Shown: positions 44,961 through 54,840, numbered from the stretch's first letter. The stretch: DNA of 64,000 nucleotides from Azospirillum cavernae (GCF_003590795.1 NZ_QYUL01000001.1:1877001-1941000); one strand, 5' to 3'. Notes: generated by a model from the sequence alone, not told the origin. Numbers and translations: made by a program.

Positions 44961-46079
44961 ATGCCCACCGTGACCATCAACGACACGACGCTGCGCGACG
45001 GCGAGCAGACCGCCGGGGTGGCTTTCACGCTGGATGAGAAAATCGCCATCGCCCGCGCGCTCGACGCCGCCGGGGTGCCCGAACAGGAAATCGGCATCCC
45101 CGCCATGGGCGAGGAAGAGCGCGAGGGCATCCGCGCCGTCGCCGGGCTGGGGCTGAAGGGCCGTTTGATGGTGTGGTGCCGGATGCACGACGCCGATCTG
45201 AAAGCGGCGCTGTCCTGCGGCGTCAGCTTCGTCAATCTGTCGATGCCGGTGTCGGACATCCACATCACCAAAAAGCTCAAACGCAGCCGCGCTTGGGCGC
45301 TGGGCGAGATCGAACGCATGGTCAAGACCGCCCGCGACCATGGGTTGGAGGTCAGTTTGGGCGGCGAGGATTCCTCCCGCGCCGACATGGATTTCCTGGT
45401 CGCCGCCGCCACCGTGGCCCAACAGGCGGGCGCCCGCCGCTTCCGCTTCGCCGACACGCTGGGCGTGCTTGATCCCTTCCAGACGCGCGCCTGCATCGAA
45501 CGGCTGCGCCGGGCCACCGACCTGGAGATCGAGATCCACGCCCACGACGATCTCGGCCTCGCCAACGCCAACTCGCTGGCCGCTCTGCTGGGCGGGGCCA
45601 CCCACGTCAACACCACGGTGAACGGGCTGGGCGAGCGCGCCGGAAACGCGCCGTTGGAAGAGGTCGTGGTGTCGCTCAAGCATCTCTACGGCATCGACAG
45701 CGGCGTGGACACCCGCGCGCTGGGGGTGATTTCCGATCTGGTCGAGCGCGCGTCCAACCGCCCGGTGGCCGTCAACAAATCCATCGTCGGCGCGGCGGTC
45801 TTCACGCATGAGGCCGGGATTCATGTGGACGGCCTGCTGCGCGACCGCGCCACCTACCAGAATTTCGACCCCGCCGAGGTTGGCCGCGAGCACCGCATCG
45901 TGCTGGGCAAGCATTCCGGCACGGCGGCGGTGAAGATGGCCTTCGACCGGCTGGGCCTGCCCTGCGACGACGCCACGGCGCACGCGGTGTTGCCCCAGGT
46001 GCGCGCGCTCGCCAGCCGCGCCAAACGCGCGCCCACCCCGGACGAGCTGCGCGCCTTCCACGCCGCCGCCCGGCATTGA
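44961..46079 (+). CDS. nifV: homocitrate synthase NifV
   Basis: 372 residues from 44961. The DRE-TIM motif [18 protein letters not shown] is at the start, and the metal-binding HxH is in [20 protein letters not shown], followed by [17 protein letters not shown]. Condenses acetyl-CoA with 2-oxoglutarate to homocitrate, the organic ligand of FeMo-cofactor. The nif context excludes the lysine-pathway paralogue. Confidence 0.95.
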   Translation: MPTVTINDTTLRDGEQTAGVAFTLDEKIAIARALDAAGVPEQEIGIPAMGEEEREGIRAVAGLGLKGRLMVWCRMHDADLKAALSCGVSFVNLSMPVSDIHITKKLKRSRAWALGEIERMVKTARDHGLEVSLGGEDSSRADMDFLVAAATVAQQAGARRFRFADTLGVLDPFQTRACIERLRRATDLEIEIHAHDDLGLANANSLAALLGGATHVNTTVNGLGERAGNAPLEEVVVSLKHLYGIDSGVDTRALGVISDLVERASNRPVAVNKSIVGAAVFTHEAGIHVDGLLRDRATYQNFDPAEVGREHRIVLGKHSGTAAVKMAFDRLGLPCDDATAHAVLPQVRALASRAKRAPTPDELRAFHAAARH

Positions 46080-46108
46080 GCGGGTTTCGCACCGATGAGG
46101 GATCACGC

Positions 46109-46939
46109 ATGGCCGCCATCGACGCCGATCTGGACAAGAGGATGACCGCCCCCGGCATCATCGATCTGCTGCGCGAGGACGTCGCCTGCGTCTTCGACCG
46201 CGATCCGGCGGCGCGCAACCTGTTCGACGTGCTGACCTGCTATCCGGGAATCCACGCGCTGGCCACCCACCGGATCGCCAACGCGGCGTGGCGGCGCGGC
46301 CTGCGCTGGCCCGCCCGCTTCCTGTCCTATCTGGGCCGGGCCTTGACCAACATCGACATCCACCCCGGCGCGACCATCGGGCGGCGCTTTTTCATCGACC
46401 ATGGCGCGGGCGTGGTGATCGGCGAAACGGCGGAGGTCGGCAACGACGTCACGCTCTACCACGGCGTCACGCTGGGCGGCACCTCCTGGACCAAGGGCAA
46501 GCGTCACCCGACGCTGAAGGACGGCGTGCTGGTCGGGGCGGGGGCCAAGATACTCGGCCCGATCACCATTGGCGTCAACGCGCGGGTCGGGGCCAATTCG
46601 GTCGTCACCAAGAACGTGCCGGGCGGCATGACCGTGGTCGGCATTCCCGGGCGAATCGTCCGCCCCGACACCCAAGCCCATCTGAGCGCCCACGGGATTG
46701 ATCTGGAGCATCACCTGATGCCCGACCCGGTCGGCAAGGCCATCGCCTGCCTGATCGACCACATCAACCGGATCGAAGCCCGGTTGGAAGCCCACACCGC
46801 CGCTGAGATGGCGCGCGCGCCGCTGTCCTCGCTGAACCTGTCAGAAATCCGGCTGGACGGCGTCGCCTGCGAATCCTGCGGCAATCTCTGCGATCAGGAG
46901 GGCTGTTCGCCCACCCCCTCCACCCAACAGCACGCGTAA
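46109..46939 (+). CDS. cysE: nif-associated serine O-acetyltransferase with Cys-rich C-terminus
   Basis: 276 residues from 46109. The left-handed beta-helix has [39 protein letters not shown] and [20 protein letters not shown]. Makes O-acetylserine for the cysteine consumed by NifS. The last ~25 residues ([15 protein letters not shown]) hold four closely spaced cysteines not needed for catalysis; they may bind metal or regulate the enzyme. Located between nifV and nifW. Confidence 0.93.
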   Translation: MAAIDADLDKRMTAPGIIDLLREDVACVFDRDPAARNLFDVLTCYPGIHALATHRIANAAWRRGLRWPARFLSYLGRALTNIDIHPGATIGRRFFIDHGAGVVIGETAEVGNDVTLYHGVTLGGTSWTKGKRHPTLKDGVLVGAGAKILGPITIGVNARVGANSVVTKNVPGGMTVVGIPGRIVRPDTQAHLSAHGIDLEHHLMPDPVGKAIACLIDHINRIEARLEAHTAAEMARAPLSSLNLSEIRLDGVACESCGNLCDQEGCSPTPSTQQHA

Positions 46940-46953
46940 GGAGTTCCCCGGAG

Positions 46954-47286
46954 ATGAGCGATTTCACCGACGATCTGGACGATCTGGAAACGGCGGAAGA
47001 CTTCCTGCGCTTCTTTCAGGTCGGCTACGACCAGCGCGTGGTCAACGTGAACCGCCTGCACATCCTGCAACGCTTCCACGATTATCTCGGCGCCGACAGC
47101 GGCCTGGAAGGTCTGGACGATTCCGGGATGGCCGACCGTTACCGCGTCCATCTGGAACGCGCGTACCAGGATTTCGTCGTCTCCACCGCCATCGCGGAAA
47201 AGACCTTCAAGGTCCACAAGGAAGAGGCGCGCAAGATGGCCGACCGCTTCGTACCGTTGGACAGCCTGCTGGGATCGCCGGTCTAA
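46954..47286 (+). CDS. nifW: nitrogenase-stabilizing/protective protein NifW
   Basis: 110 residues; AAGGAG lies upstream. Contains LETAEDFLRFFQVGYDQRVV, NRLHILQRFHDYL and the C-terminal KTFKVHKEEARKMADRFVPL, the NifW pattern. Thought to associate with MoFe protein and protect it from oxygen. Last gene of the visible nif block. Confidence 0.95.
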   Translation: MSDFTDDLDDLETAEDFLRFFQVGYDQRVVNVNRLHILQRFHDYLGADSGLEGLDDSGMADRYRVHLERAYQDFVVSTAIAEKTFKVHKEEARKMADRFVPLDSLLGSPV

Positions 47287-47343
47287 CGCAACGTCCAGGG
47301 GAGCGCGCGGGGCGGGAACCAAGCCGGCCCCCCCTTTCTCGTT

Positions 47344-48057
47344 CTACCCGCGCGGCGTCAGGCCGTGGGCGATGGTGTGGGCCAGAGTCGCGACCACCGC
47401 CGCCACCCGACCGTTGTCGCGCCCGAACACCACCTGATCGAGAAAGCCCAGGCCAAAGCTCAGCGTCGCGATTCCCGCCGCCACATTGGCCAGATCCGCG
47501 TCGGCGGCGATGTCGCCCCGGTCGCGGAAGACCTCCAGCCGCTTCATCAAGCAGGGGATCCGGCTCTCCGACAGGGTGCGGCTCATTTCATCGGCGATCG
47601 CCGGATCGACCAGCGCGCGGGCCAGCACCACGCGCGTGAAGTCGCGGCACTGCCAACTGTGCGCCAGTTGCGCCGTCAGAAAATGGGCCAGATCGGTTTC
47701 CAGATCGTCGGCGGGCGGCGGCAGGGCGCAGCCGCCGGTTTCCTGCCGCCAATAATGCTCGACCACCGCCAGCAGCAGGCCGCTTTTGCCGGAAAAATAG
47801 CGCTGGATGAGCTGTTCGTTGACGCCCGCCCGCCCGGCGATCTCGCGCGTCGTCGCGGCGTCGAATCCCCGCTCGGCAAACACCATCTTGGCGGCGTCGA
47901 GCAGCGCGCCCTTGGTCGCTTCGCGGTCGCGTTTGCGCCCGGCGCCCTCGCCGCCGCAACAGCCGTCCACCGGCGCTGAACCCTCATCCACAGAACGATC
48001 CTCCTCCGGGGGAACCACGGCGCTCCCCACCCGTTGATAATAAGTATGTCGATGCAT
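47344..48057 (-). CDS. TetR-family repressor, divergent to an ene-reductase
   Basis: About 237 residues if the ATG at 48057 is used; that start lies inside an operator-like palindrome, and later GTG codons are possible starts. The HTH is KGALLDAAKMVFAERGFDAA, TTREIAGRAGVNEQLIQRYF. The C-terminal helical domain is unspecific. It likely represses itself and the flanking old yellow enzyme gene until a reactive electrophile binds. Confidence 0.88.
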   Translation of the reverse strand: MHRHTYYQRVGSAVVPPEEDRSVDEGSAPVDGCCGGEGAGRKRDREATKGALLDAAKMVFAERGFDAATTREIAGRAGVNEQLIQRYFSGKSGLLLAVVEHYWRQETGGCALPPPADDLETDLAHFLTAQLAHSWQCRDFTRVVLARALVDPAIADEMSRTLSESRIPCLMKRLEVFRDRGDIAADADLANVAAGIATLSFGLGFLDQVVFGRDNGRVAAVVATLAHTIAHGLTPRG

Positions 48058-48060
48058 ACT
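48043..48060. promoter_or_regulatory. TetR operator-like palindrome 1
   Basis: AGTATG-N6-CATACT, overlapping the start of the tetR frame; it shares the AAGTATGT half-site with the second palindrome 26 bases away. Confidence 0.65.
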
Positions 48061-48085
48061 TGACAAGGGGCAGTGCTTCGATCAA

Positions 48086-48101
48086 GTATGTACTTACATA
48101 C
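48086..48101. promoter_or_regulatory. TetR operator-like palindrome 2
   Basis: GTATGTA-CT-TACATAC is a perfect inverted repeat 29 bases upstream of the ene-reductase start. Confidence 0.7.
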
Positions 48102-48130
48102 ATACACCAGCCAGCGAGCGAGACGCCCCG

Positions 48131-49252
48131 ATGAGCCAGTCCCCGCAGACCCAGACGCCCGACCTGTTCACGCCCCTGCAACTGGGCGCGATCCAGTTGC
48201 CCAACCGCATCATCATGGCGCCGCTGACCCGCAGCCGCGCCGGTGAAGGCAACGCCCCGACCCCGCTGAACGCCGAATATTACGCCCAGCGCGCCAGCGC
48301 CGGTCTCATCATCACCGAAGCGACGCAGGTCTGCGACACCGCCCAGGGCTATCCCAACACGCCGGGCATCCACACCGACGCGCAGACCGTGGGTTGGCGC
48401 GCCGTGGCCGAAGCGGTGCACGCCGCCGGTGGCCGCATCGTCACCCAACTCTGGCACACCGGCCGCATCTCGCACCCGCTGTTCCAGCCCAACGGCGCGC
48501 TGCCCATGGCCCCGTCGGCCATCGCCGCGCAAGGGCAGCTCTACACCGGCCAGGGGATGGAGCCGTTCCCGACGCCGCGCGCGCTGGAAACCGCCGAGAT
48601 CCCGGCGCTGGTTCGCCATTTCGCCGACGCCGCCAAGCGCGCGGTGTTCGACGCCGGTCTGGACGGGGTGGAGATTCACGGCGCCAACGGCTATCTGATT
48701 GACCAGTTCCTGCGTGACGGCGCCAACCACCGCACCGACCAATATGGCGGCAACGTCGAAAACCGCGCCCGCTTCTTGCTGGAGATTCTGGAGGCGACCA
48801 CCCACGCCATCGGCGCCGACCGCGTCGGGCTGCGGCTGTCGCCGACCGGCGGCTTCAACGACATGAGCGACAGCGACCCGCTGGGCCACTTCACCACCAT
48901 CGCCAAGACGCTGAACAGCTTCAATCTGGCCTATCTGCATGTGATCGAAGGGTTGCCCGGCAACGCCATGGCTCCGGCGCCGGGGCTGCCGCACGTCGCC
49001 GCCGCTCTGCGCGCGGTCTACAAGGGCGCGATCATTCTGAACGGCGGTTACAGCCACGCCACCGCCGACGCGGCGCTGGCCAAGGGCGAGGCTGACGCCA
49101 TCAGCTTTGGCGAACAATTCCTCGCCAACCCGGATCTGCCGACGCGCTTCGCCCGCAAGGCCGCGCTGAACGAGCCGGACCGCGCCAGCTATTACGGCGG
49201 CGGGGCCAAGGGCTACACCGATTATCCGGCGCTGGAAAGCGTCGCCGCGTAA
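48131..49252 (+). CDS. old yellow enzyme family alkene reductase (NemA-like)
   Basis: 373 residues, a complete FMN TIM barrel. LFTPLQLGAIQLPNRIIMAP and LTRSRAGEGNAPT bind FMN; WHTGRISHP and GVEIHGANGYLIDQFLRDGA supply the His/Asn and catalytic region, followed by TDQYGGNVENRARFLLEI. Reduces activated C=C bonds or nitro compounds using NAD(P)H. Divergent from the TetR gene and closed by a strong terminator, so it is probably monocistronic. Confidence 0.95.
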   Translation: MSQSPQTQTPDLFTPLQLGAIQLPNRIIMAPLTRSRAGEGNAPTPLNAEYYAQRASAGLIITEATQVCDTAQGYPNTPGIHTDAQTVGWRAVAEAVHAAGGRIVTQLWHTGRISHPLFQPNGALPMAPSAIAAQGQLYTGQGMEPFPTPRALETAEIPALVRHFADAAKRAVFDAGLDGVEIHGANGYLIDQFLRDGANHRTDQYGGNVENRARFLLEILEATTHAIGADRVGLRLSPTGGFNDMSDSDPLGHFTTIAKTLNSFNLAYLHVIEGLPGNAMAPAPGLPHVAAALRAVYKGAIILNGGYSHATADAALAKGEADAISFGEQFLANPDLPTRFARKAALNEPDRASYYGGGAKGYTDYPALESVAA

Positions 49253-49323
49253 GGCGTTTGTGAGAGGGGCAGGCACGAGCGGTTGCCCCAGCGGGGAATC
49301 ACGCCCCCGATTCCCCGCAACTG

Positions 49324-49359
49324 AAGGCCGGACGCCGCCCCATGCGTCCGGCCTTTTTT
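49324..49359 (+). terminator. intrinsic terminator of the ene-reductase gene
   Basis: AAGGCCGGACGC pairs with GCGTCCGGCCTT around CGCCCCAT and is followed by a run of T. Confidence 0.92.
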
Positions 49360-49401
49360 CCAACCAAGGGCAAAGCGCGTCCGGTCAGGAGTCGCCTGCG
49401 A

Positions 49402-50013
49402 TCAGAGATTCGCCATGCTGCGGCGGATCGCTTCGCGGAAGGCGTCCAGGGACGCGATGTCGAGCAGGAACAGCGCGTGGCCTCGGGCGTCGCCCGCCGC
49501 CAGCGCCATGTCGATGCGCACGAACAACACTGGATCCTCGGCGGAGCCGATGACCTCCTCAGCCTTCCCGGCGCCATAGCCCGGAACGGTTCCGGCGATT
49601 TCGCCGCCGATCAGGTTCGACAGGCTGGCCAGACAGCCGTTCAGGATGATGTTGCCGATCTCGGTCAGCGCGTCCTGCTCCATCTCCCCCGGCCCGTTGG
49701 CCTCGGGGTCGATGGGCATCAGCCGACCGACCAGCGCCAGCGTGCCTTCCTCCGGGAAAATCAGCATGGCTTCGCCGGTGAAGGGGCCGACGAACTCGCC
49801 ACGCACCGCGCAGACCGGCGGCTTCATGTCCGGGGCCAGATCGCGGGTGATGCGGGCGCGGGTCGACACCGCGAAGGACGGCACCGAAAGCTGAACCTCT
49901 TCCCCCAGCATGGAACTCAGCGCCGCCGCCGGTTCCCCCATGCCGATGTTGAAGAGTTCGGCGATGGCGTCGGCCTCGTCGCTGTCCAAAAGGAACGGGT
50001 CGTCGGCGGCCAT
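49402..50013 (-). CDS. CheC/CheX-type chemotaxis phosphatase
   Basis: 203 residues from 50013. Two phosphatase helices carry the D-x3-E-x2-N motif: DAIAELFNIGMGEPAAALSS and DALTEIGNIILNGCLASLSN. Dephosphorylates a CheY-type response regulator. The gene begins six bases after the stop of such a regulator, supporting a paired role. Confidence 0.9.
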   Translation of the reverse strand: MAADDPFLLDSDEADAIAELFNIGMGEPAAALSSMLGEEVQLSVPSFAVSTRARITRDLAPDMKPPVCAVRGEFVGPFTGEAMLIFPEEGTLALVGRLMPIDPEANGPGEMEQDALTEIGNIILNGCLASLSNLIGGEIAGTVPGYGAGKAEEVIGSAEDPVLFVRIDMALAAGDARGHALFLLDIASLDAFREAIRRSMANL

Positions 50014-50018
50014 CGGCG

Positions 50019-50378
50019 TCACTGCCCGCCAGCGGCGAGAAACTCGCGAATCTTGTCCGACGTGATCGGCTTGGCGATGAAGCGCACGCCCAGCGCCTCC
50101 GCCTTCATCTTCAGCGAGTCCTGAACGTTGGCGGTCAAAAGGCCGATGTGCAGGCCGAGGAACCGTTCCTTCAGCCGTTCGCACAGCGTCAGCCCGTCCA
50201 TGCCAGGCATGTTGTAATCGACGATGGCGGCCACCGGGACCGTCTCGCCAATGACATCAAGCGCCTCGTCCCCGCTCGCGGCGGCGACGATGGTCCAGTC
50301 CGGCCGCAACGACGTGATGACGCTGGCGACCATGTTGCGCGCCAGCCGACTGTCGTCGACGATGAGGATCGTGGTCAT
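50019..50378 (-). CDS. single-domain response regulator (CheY-like)
   Basis: 119 residues from 50378. ILIVDDSRLARNMVASVITS provides the acidic pair, AAIVDYNMPGMDGLTLCERL the phospho-acceptor Asp, and RFIAKPITSDKIREFL the conserved Lys. Located directly upstream of the CheC-like phosphatase on the same strand. Confidence 0.93.
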   Translation of the reverse strand: MTTILIVDDSRLARNMVASVITSLRPDWTIVAAASGDEALDVIGETVPVAAIVDYNMPGMDGLTLCERLKERFLGLHIGLLTANVQDSLKMKAEALGVRFIAKPITSDKIREFLAAGGQ

Positions 50379-50531
50379 GCCGAAGAATCCGCCCTTAATG
50401 ATCTGTTGACACAATTCAGCGTTCTTAGCGCAAACTTTACGGACTCACAAGAAAAGGCGCAGGTTTGGGCAATGGCTGGTGGCGAAAAATCAACGGAGAC
50501 TGCTCCTTCGATTAGGAGTGATTCGCATCCA

Positions 50532-50969
50532 ATGGAAACGAAGCCAGTGCGCGCGGTTCTCGACACCAACATCCTTGTCGCCTATGCCCTGCTGAACGGA
50601 TCGACCGCGCGCCGTCATGACGCGCTGCGTCGCTGCGTCGAACGCGTGCGCGCCGACCGGGGATTGCTGGGCAGCGCCGCGACGTTGGCGGAGTTGCAAG
50701 CCGTCCTGACGCGGTCCACCTTCGAGCGTTACCAGCCGCTGGCGGATCGCCGACGCTTTTTCGACGCCATCGCCGCCGAAACCACCCTGGTGACGCCGGT
50801 TCCCGACGTCCGGCTGTGCCGCGACCCCGAAGACGACATGTTCCTCGCCGCCGCGCTGGCCAGCGACGCCGATTGGCTGGTCACGGTGGACCGACAGCTC
50901 CTGTCCGTGCGCCGCATTGGCCGAACCCCCATCCTGCGCCCCGAGCGCGCCGTCGAACGGATGGGGTGA
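50532..50969 (+). CDS. PIN-domain putative toxin ribonuclease
   Basis: 145 residues from 50532 (AGGAG twelve bases upstream); an in-frame ATG at 50472 would add 20 residues. VRAVLDTNILVAYALL, AATLAELQAVLTRSTF and RDPEDDMFLAAALASDADWL supply the acidic PIN active-site residues. It belongs to the putative toxin-antitoxin PIN family, but no antitoxin gene lies immediately upstream, so it may be solitary. Confidence 0.85.
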   Translation: METKPVRAVLDTNILVAYALLNGSTARRHDALRRCVERVRADRGLLGSAATLAELQAVLTRSTFERYQPLADRRRFFDAIAAETTLVTPVPDVRLCRDPEDDMFLAAALASDADWLVTVDRQLLSVRRIGRTPILRPERAVERMG

Positions 50970-51077
50970 CGGGCCGCCCGCGTCAAAAAATCACGCGGGG
51001 GGCGCCGATTTCGCTCGACAGTCGGGGGGCTGTTCATAGAATAAAAGGGGAACACTTCGCAAACTGCGGGTGAACGG

Positions 51078-51503
51078 ATGACCGCCCAGCCCCTGCTTTT
51101 CACCGATCTGCCGACGACCGACCGGGTTCGCAAAAACGCCCGCCGCAGCCGCCCCACCAGCATCGCCGCCCCCGTCGCGGTCGATCTGGTGAGGGAGCCT
51201 GCGCGCACGCCGCCGCCCGCCGCGCTGACCGCCAGCTTCGACCTCGTTCCGCCGGGACCGCCGCCGCCCTTCGATCCGGCGGCTCTGTCCAACCCGGAGC
51301 TGCGCGCCCTGGTCCAAGCCCTGCCCGACCAGAAGCTGAGCCATCTGTTGATCGAGGCCGCCCGCGAGTTGAAACGCCGCGCCTTGCCCGACCGCGACCC
51401 GACCGACTCCGATGACCCGGAGGCGGAAGCGGTGGAGCCGAACCCGGTGCTGCTGCGCGCCGCCCGCCAGGTGGTGGGCGAATTGTCGGGCGAGGATTCC
51501 TGA
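51078..51503 (+). CDS. hypothetical protein, basic N-terminus and Pro-rich linker
   Basis: 141 residues. A basic start (VRKNARRSRPTS), a Pro/Ala-rich linker and a helical LSNPELRALVQALPDQKLSH, LLIEAARELKRRALPD region. No family is recognised and no membrane segment is present. Situated 108 bp after the PIN gene. Confidence 0.55.
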   Translation: MTAQPLLFTDLPTTDRVRKNARRSRPTSIAAPVAVDLVREPARTPPPAALTASFDLVPPGPPPPFDPAALSNPELRALVQALPDQKLSHLLIEAARELKRRALPDRDPTDSDDPEAEAVEPNPVLLRAARQVVGELSGEDS

Positions 51504-51686
51504 GCGCGGCCCCGCCCGCCATCCGATGCCCACCGTCTCATGAAAGAAAGTTTACGGGACAAGCCATCCGATCCTATGCCATGATGCGCAATCTTCCGTT
51601 TTTCCTGCTCTGCACCGCACAATAATGCGCGCCGCGAGCGTCGAGGACGGCAACAGAGCGTCGCGTATCGTCTCCCGGAGGGGGCT

Positions 51687-52274
51687 TTGGACTGGATCAA
51701 CTGGTTGCAGGAATGGGGCAACGCTTTCTACCCGCTGGCGTTCTTCTGGGCGTTTTTTGAGGGTGAGACGTTCGTTATCTTTGGCGGCATGGGCGCGCAG
51801 CTCGGCATCATCAACCTATATTGGTTGATCGGCACCGTCTGGATCGGCAGTTTTCTGGGCGATCAGGTCTGGTTCTGGTTGGGGCGCCGCTGGGGGACCA
51901 AGGCGCTCGCCCGCTTTCCGGCGGCCGAGATCCACGCCAACCGCGCCCTGCGCTGGGTGGAACTCTACGGCGTCGCCTTCATCCTGATGTTCCGTTTCCT
52001 GTATGGCGTGCGCAACATCGCCTCGGTCGCCATCGGCACGTCGCGGATGCGCTGGAGCAAGTTCCTGTTCTGGAACTTTTTGGCCGCTGGAATCTGGGCC
52101 TGCGCGTTTGCCGGGGCCGGTTACATGTTTGGCGAAGCCGCCGCGAGCATCGGCGAGAACGGCCCGAAAATCCTGCTGCTGAGCGCCGCCGCCATCGGTG
52201 GCCTGTGGATCGCCTTCAAAAGCATCCGCTGGGTGGTTCGCCGTCGCGCCACGTCGTTAACCACCACGTCGTAA
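51687..52274 (+). CDS. DedA-family inner membrane protein
   Basis: 195 residues from a TTG preceded by GGAGGGGG. Hydrophobic segments include FYPLAFFWAFFEGETFVIFG and WLIGTVWIGSFLGDQVWFWL; the conserved Arg/Gly motif is FRFLYGVRNIASVAIGTSRM. DedA/SNARE-associated proteins act in lipid carrier flipping and membrane homeostasis. The short basic C-terminus is typical. Confidence 0.9.
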   Translation: MDWINWLQEWGNAFYPLAFFWAFFEGETFVIFGGMGAQLGIINLYWLIGTVWIGSFLGDQVWFWLGRRWGTKALARFPAAEIHANRALRWVELYGVAFILMFRFLYGVRNIASVAIGTSRMRWSKFLFWNFLAAGIWACAFAGAGYMFGEAAASIGENGPKILLLSAAAIGGLWIAFKSIRWVVRRRATSLTTTS

Positions 52275-52315
52275 CCACCTCAACTCGCAACCACAACCGT
52301 CCACCGCGCCGGGCG

Positions 52316-53473
52316 CTACGCCCGGCGCGCGATCCACACCGCCGTCAGATCATCGCGCAACGGCTGACGGGTGCGCGCGTAGAAGCGCTCCATCATCGGC
52401 TCCAACGGGTGCGTCCGGTTGACCACCAGCGCGTCGCGGACGAAATCGGGCACGGCGGACTGGCCGATGGGGCCATGCTCGTCGCCCCAGCATTCAATCA
52501 GCGCGTCGCTGTAGAGGAACAGGAAACCGCCGCGCGGCAGGCGGAAACTCTGATCGACATACTGCGCCCGGCGCGACGCCCCCAGCACCAGCCCCGCCGA
52601 ATCGAGAAGGCGGATGTCGCCCCCCACCCCCAGAACCGGGTTGGGCGACCCCGCCGCCGAAAAGGTCAGCGTGTCGGTGGTCAGATCCAAAATGCCGAAG
52701 AAAGCGGTGGCGAACTGCCCGGTGGGCAACACGTCCTTGAGCGCGCTGTTCAACTGCATCAGCCACTGCGACGGGGCGCAATCCTGCATGGGAAAACGGT
52801 CGATCAGCGTGTGCAGCCGGAAGGTGTTGATCGCCGCCGTGATGCCGTGACCGGCGAAATCAATGATGAGGAAGCCGACACGCCGATTGTCCAGCGGGTA
52901 GACCCCCCAGAAATCGCCGCCCAACTCCGACGATGTTTCAAAATGCGCGTCGAGCGTCAGCCCGTAACGTTCGGCCACCGCCGTCAAACGGCGCTTTTCC
53001 GGCAACAGCGAATGCTGCATCTCCCGCGCGTGCGCCAGCTCACGCTGGACCCGCGCGCGGAACGCGGCCAGATCGTTGAACAGCTTGCGCTTTTCCAACT
53101 GGTGGCGGACCCGCGCCACGCATTCGCCGGGCTTGATCGGCTTGGAAATGAAATCGCTGCCCCCCGCCTCGAAACAGCGGACCTGCTCCTGGTCGCTGTC
53201 GAAGGCGGTTTGGAACAGCACGGGCAATTCCTCGTGCGTCGCGTTGCGGCGCAGCGCCTCGCACATCTCCAGCCCGTTCATCACCGGCATGTCGACGTCG
53301 AGCAGCACAAGATCGGGGCGAAAACTGTCCACCGCCTTCAACCCCTCCGCCCCATTTTCGGCGAAGGCGATCTGGGTGATTCCAGCCCGCCGGATCACCA
53401 GAGCCAGGGATTTTCGGTTGAACTCGTTGTCGTCAACGATGAGAACGCGGCAGTCGGAAAGCGAAATGGCCAT
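52316..53473 (-). CDS. response regulator with PP2C (RsbU/SpoIIE) phosphatase output
   Basis: 385 residues. Receiver domain: RVLIVDDNEFNRKSLALVIR, LVLLDVDMPVMNGLEMCEAL (phospho-Asp) and FISKPIKPGE. After a coiled linker, the PP2C domain has ELGGDFWGVYPLDNRRVGFL, FAGHGITAAINTFRLHTLID and GGFLFLYSDALIE. Likely dephosphorylates the STAS protein encoded two genes upstream in a partner-switching pathway. Confidence 0.93.
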   Translation of the reverse strand: MAISLSDCRVLIVDDNEFNRKSLALVIRRAGITQIAFAENGAEGLKAVDSFRPDLVLLDVDMPVMNGLEMCEALRRNATHEELPVLFQTAFDSDQEQVRCFEAGGSDFISKPIKPGECVARVRHQLEKRKLFNDLAAFRARVQRELAHAREMQHSLLPEKRRLTAVAERYGLTLDAHFETSSELGGDFWGVYPLDNRRVGFLIIDFAGHGITAAINTFRLHTLIDRFPMQDCAPSQWLMQLNSALKDVLPTGQFATAFFGILDLTTDTLTFSAAGSPNPVLGVGGDIRLLDSAGLVLGASRRAQYVDQSFRLPRGGFLFLYSDALIECWGDEHGPIGQSAVPDFVRDALVVNRTHPLEPMMERFYARTRQPLRDDLTAVWIARRA

Positions 53474-53485
53474 ACAGCAGGCTCG

Positions 53486-54241
53486 TCAGACGTCAAAATG
53501 CAAAACGGTGCAGCGTCCGCCGTCCGTCACCGCCACGCGGCTGGCCAGCGCGCGCATGAACACGAACCCCCGGCCCGAACGCGCCTTGCCATCGGTGGCC
53601 GACGCGGTTGTCGCGCTGTCGAAACCGCTGCCCTGATCGACCACCGCGACGGCGATGGTCGAGGCGTTCCAGCGGCAGAAGATGTCGATTCGCCGACGCT
53701 TGATGTCGGGATCGCCCAAACGGTCGCGCAGCATCTGGCCGAACACGCGGTAGCCGTCGGGCTGATTCTTGGCCGCGCTGGAAATCCCCAGATTGCCATG
53801 CACGATGGCGTTGGCGATGGCCTCGTGCAGGCACATTTCGACGTTGGGGCGATGCTCCGCCGTCAGCGCGCCGCGCCGCGTCAACTCGTCACAGACCAGA
53901 ACGGCGCATTGCAAGCCATAGGCGGTGCCGGTGGTCAGCGACAGATAAAAGCCCGGCTCCACCGCTGGCGCGCCCGACCAATCTTCCATCAGGGCGGCGG
54001 GTTCGTCCCCGCCCTCCCCCAACTCGACGGTCAGGAACGGGTTGCGGTGAAACGCCTCGCGCAGCCGGTCGCGGTCAGCCCGCTCCACCAGCAAGGCTTC
54101 GGCCCAGGCCGCCGCGCTTCCGTCATCGACGGCGTCAAAACCGCTGACGTCGAATCGGGCGGCGACCCGCGCCGTCATGTCGGCCGGAATACGATCCCGC
54201 ATCACACAAAAGGGACGCAACGGTGAAGGGATCGTGTCCAT
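53486..54241 (-). CDS. anti-sigma-factor-type ATPase (RsbW-like kinase)
   Basis: 251 residues. The C-terminal half is a GHKL ATPase with an N-box CLHEAIANAIVHGNL, a G1 DQGSGFD and a GRGFVFMRALAS lid. The N-terminal ~100 residues are an unassigned domain. It would phosphorylate the adjacent STAS protein and be counteracted by the PP2C protein; its ultimate partner is unknown. Confidence 0.85.
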   Translation of the reverse strand: MDTIPSPLRPFCVMRDRIPADMTARVAARFDVSGFDAVDDGSAAAWAEALLVERADRDRLREAFHRNPFLTVELGEGGDEPAALMEDWSGAPAVEPGFYLSLTTGTAYGLQCAVLVCDELTRRGALTAEHRPNVEMCLHEAIANAIVHGNLGISSAAKNQPDGYRVFGQMLRDRLGDPDIKRRRIDIFCRWNASTIAVAVVDQGSGFDSATTASATDGKARSGRGFVFMRALASRVAVTDGGRCTVLHFDV

Positions 54242-54251
54242 GCCAAACGCC

Positions 54252-54560
54252 TCACGGCTCGATGGTGACGATCTCGCCGATTTTGGCGAGGTCTATGGAC
54301 CGTTTTACGTCGCCTTGCGGGCCGCTGACAATCATCTTGACGTTCCGTTGCTCCGCCTCTTCCTGCAAGATCAGCAGCATGCCGAGACCAGCGGAATCGA
54401 TGAACTCCAGCGTCGAAAGATCCAGCACGAAGCGGCGCGGCTTCGCGCCCTCCAACGCGTCAATGATGTCCCGCAGCCGGTCATGATCGGTGAACTCAAG
54501 ACGACCAGCCAGCCGCACCTCAAGCGCGTCCGGGGTGCTGCGCGATTGAAATTCCATCAT
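54252..54560 (-). CDS. STAS-domain anti-anti-sigma factor
   Basis: 102 residues from 54560 (GAGGGG just upstream; two adjacent ATG codons). ALEVRLAGRLEFTDHDRLRD and RRFVLDLSTLEFIDSAGLGM contain the phosphorylatable Ser in DSAGLG. First gene of the STAS, kinase, phosphatase set. Confidence 0.92.
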   Translation of the reverse strand: MMEFQSRSTPDALEVRLAGRLEFTDHDRLRDIIDALEGAKPRRFVLDLSTLEFIDSAGLGMLLILQEEAEQRNVKMIVSGPQGDVKRSIDLAKIGEIVTIEP

Positions 54561-54840
54561 CCCCTCATCTGTCCTGGATTGCGCGCTCCGGTGCGGCAAC
54601 GCGCGTTTCTCACCCTATCCGCCTATGCACAGTAGTGCAACGCGGCAAAGCTTCTCAAGCATCGTCGCGCCAAAACAGCGGATTTTCAGCCAAAGCGCGA
54701 CCGTTTTTCTCAACCGCTCTCGCACCGGATCCGTCATGGACGACCACCGCCGGAAAAGAGTAGAAGATGGTCATCTGGCGCTCGCCCACGCTGTCGGCCG
54801 CCCCAGTCATTGCGCAAGCCATTGCCCGGAACACCATGGC

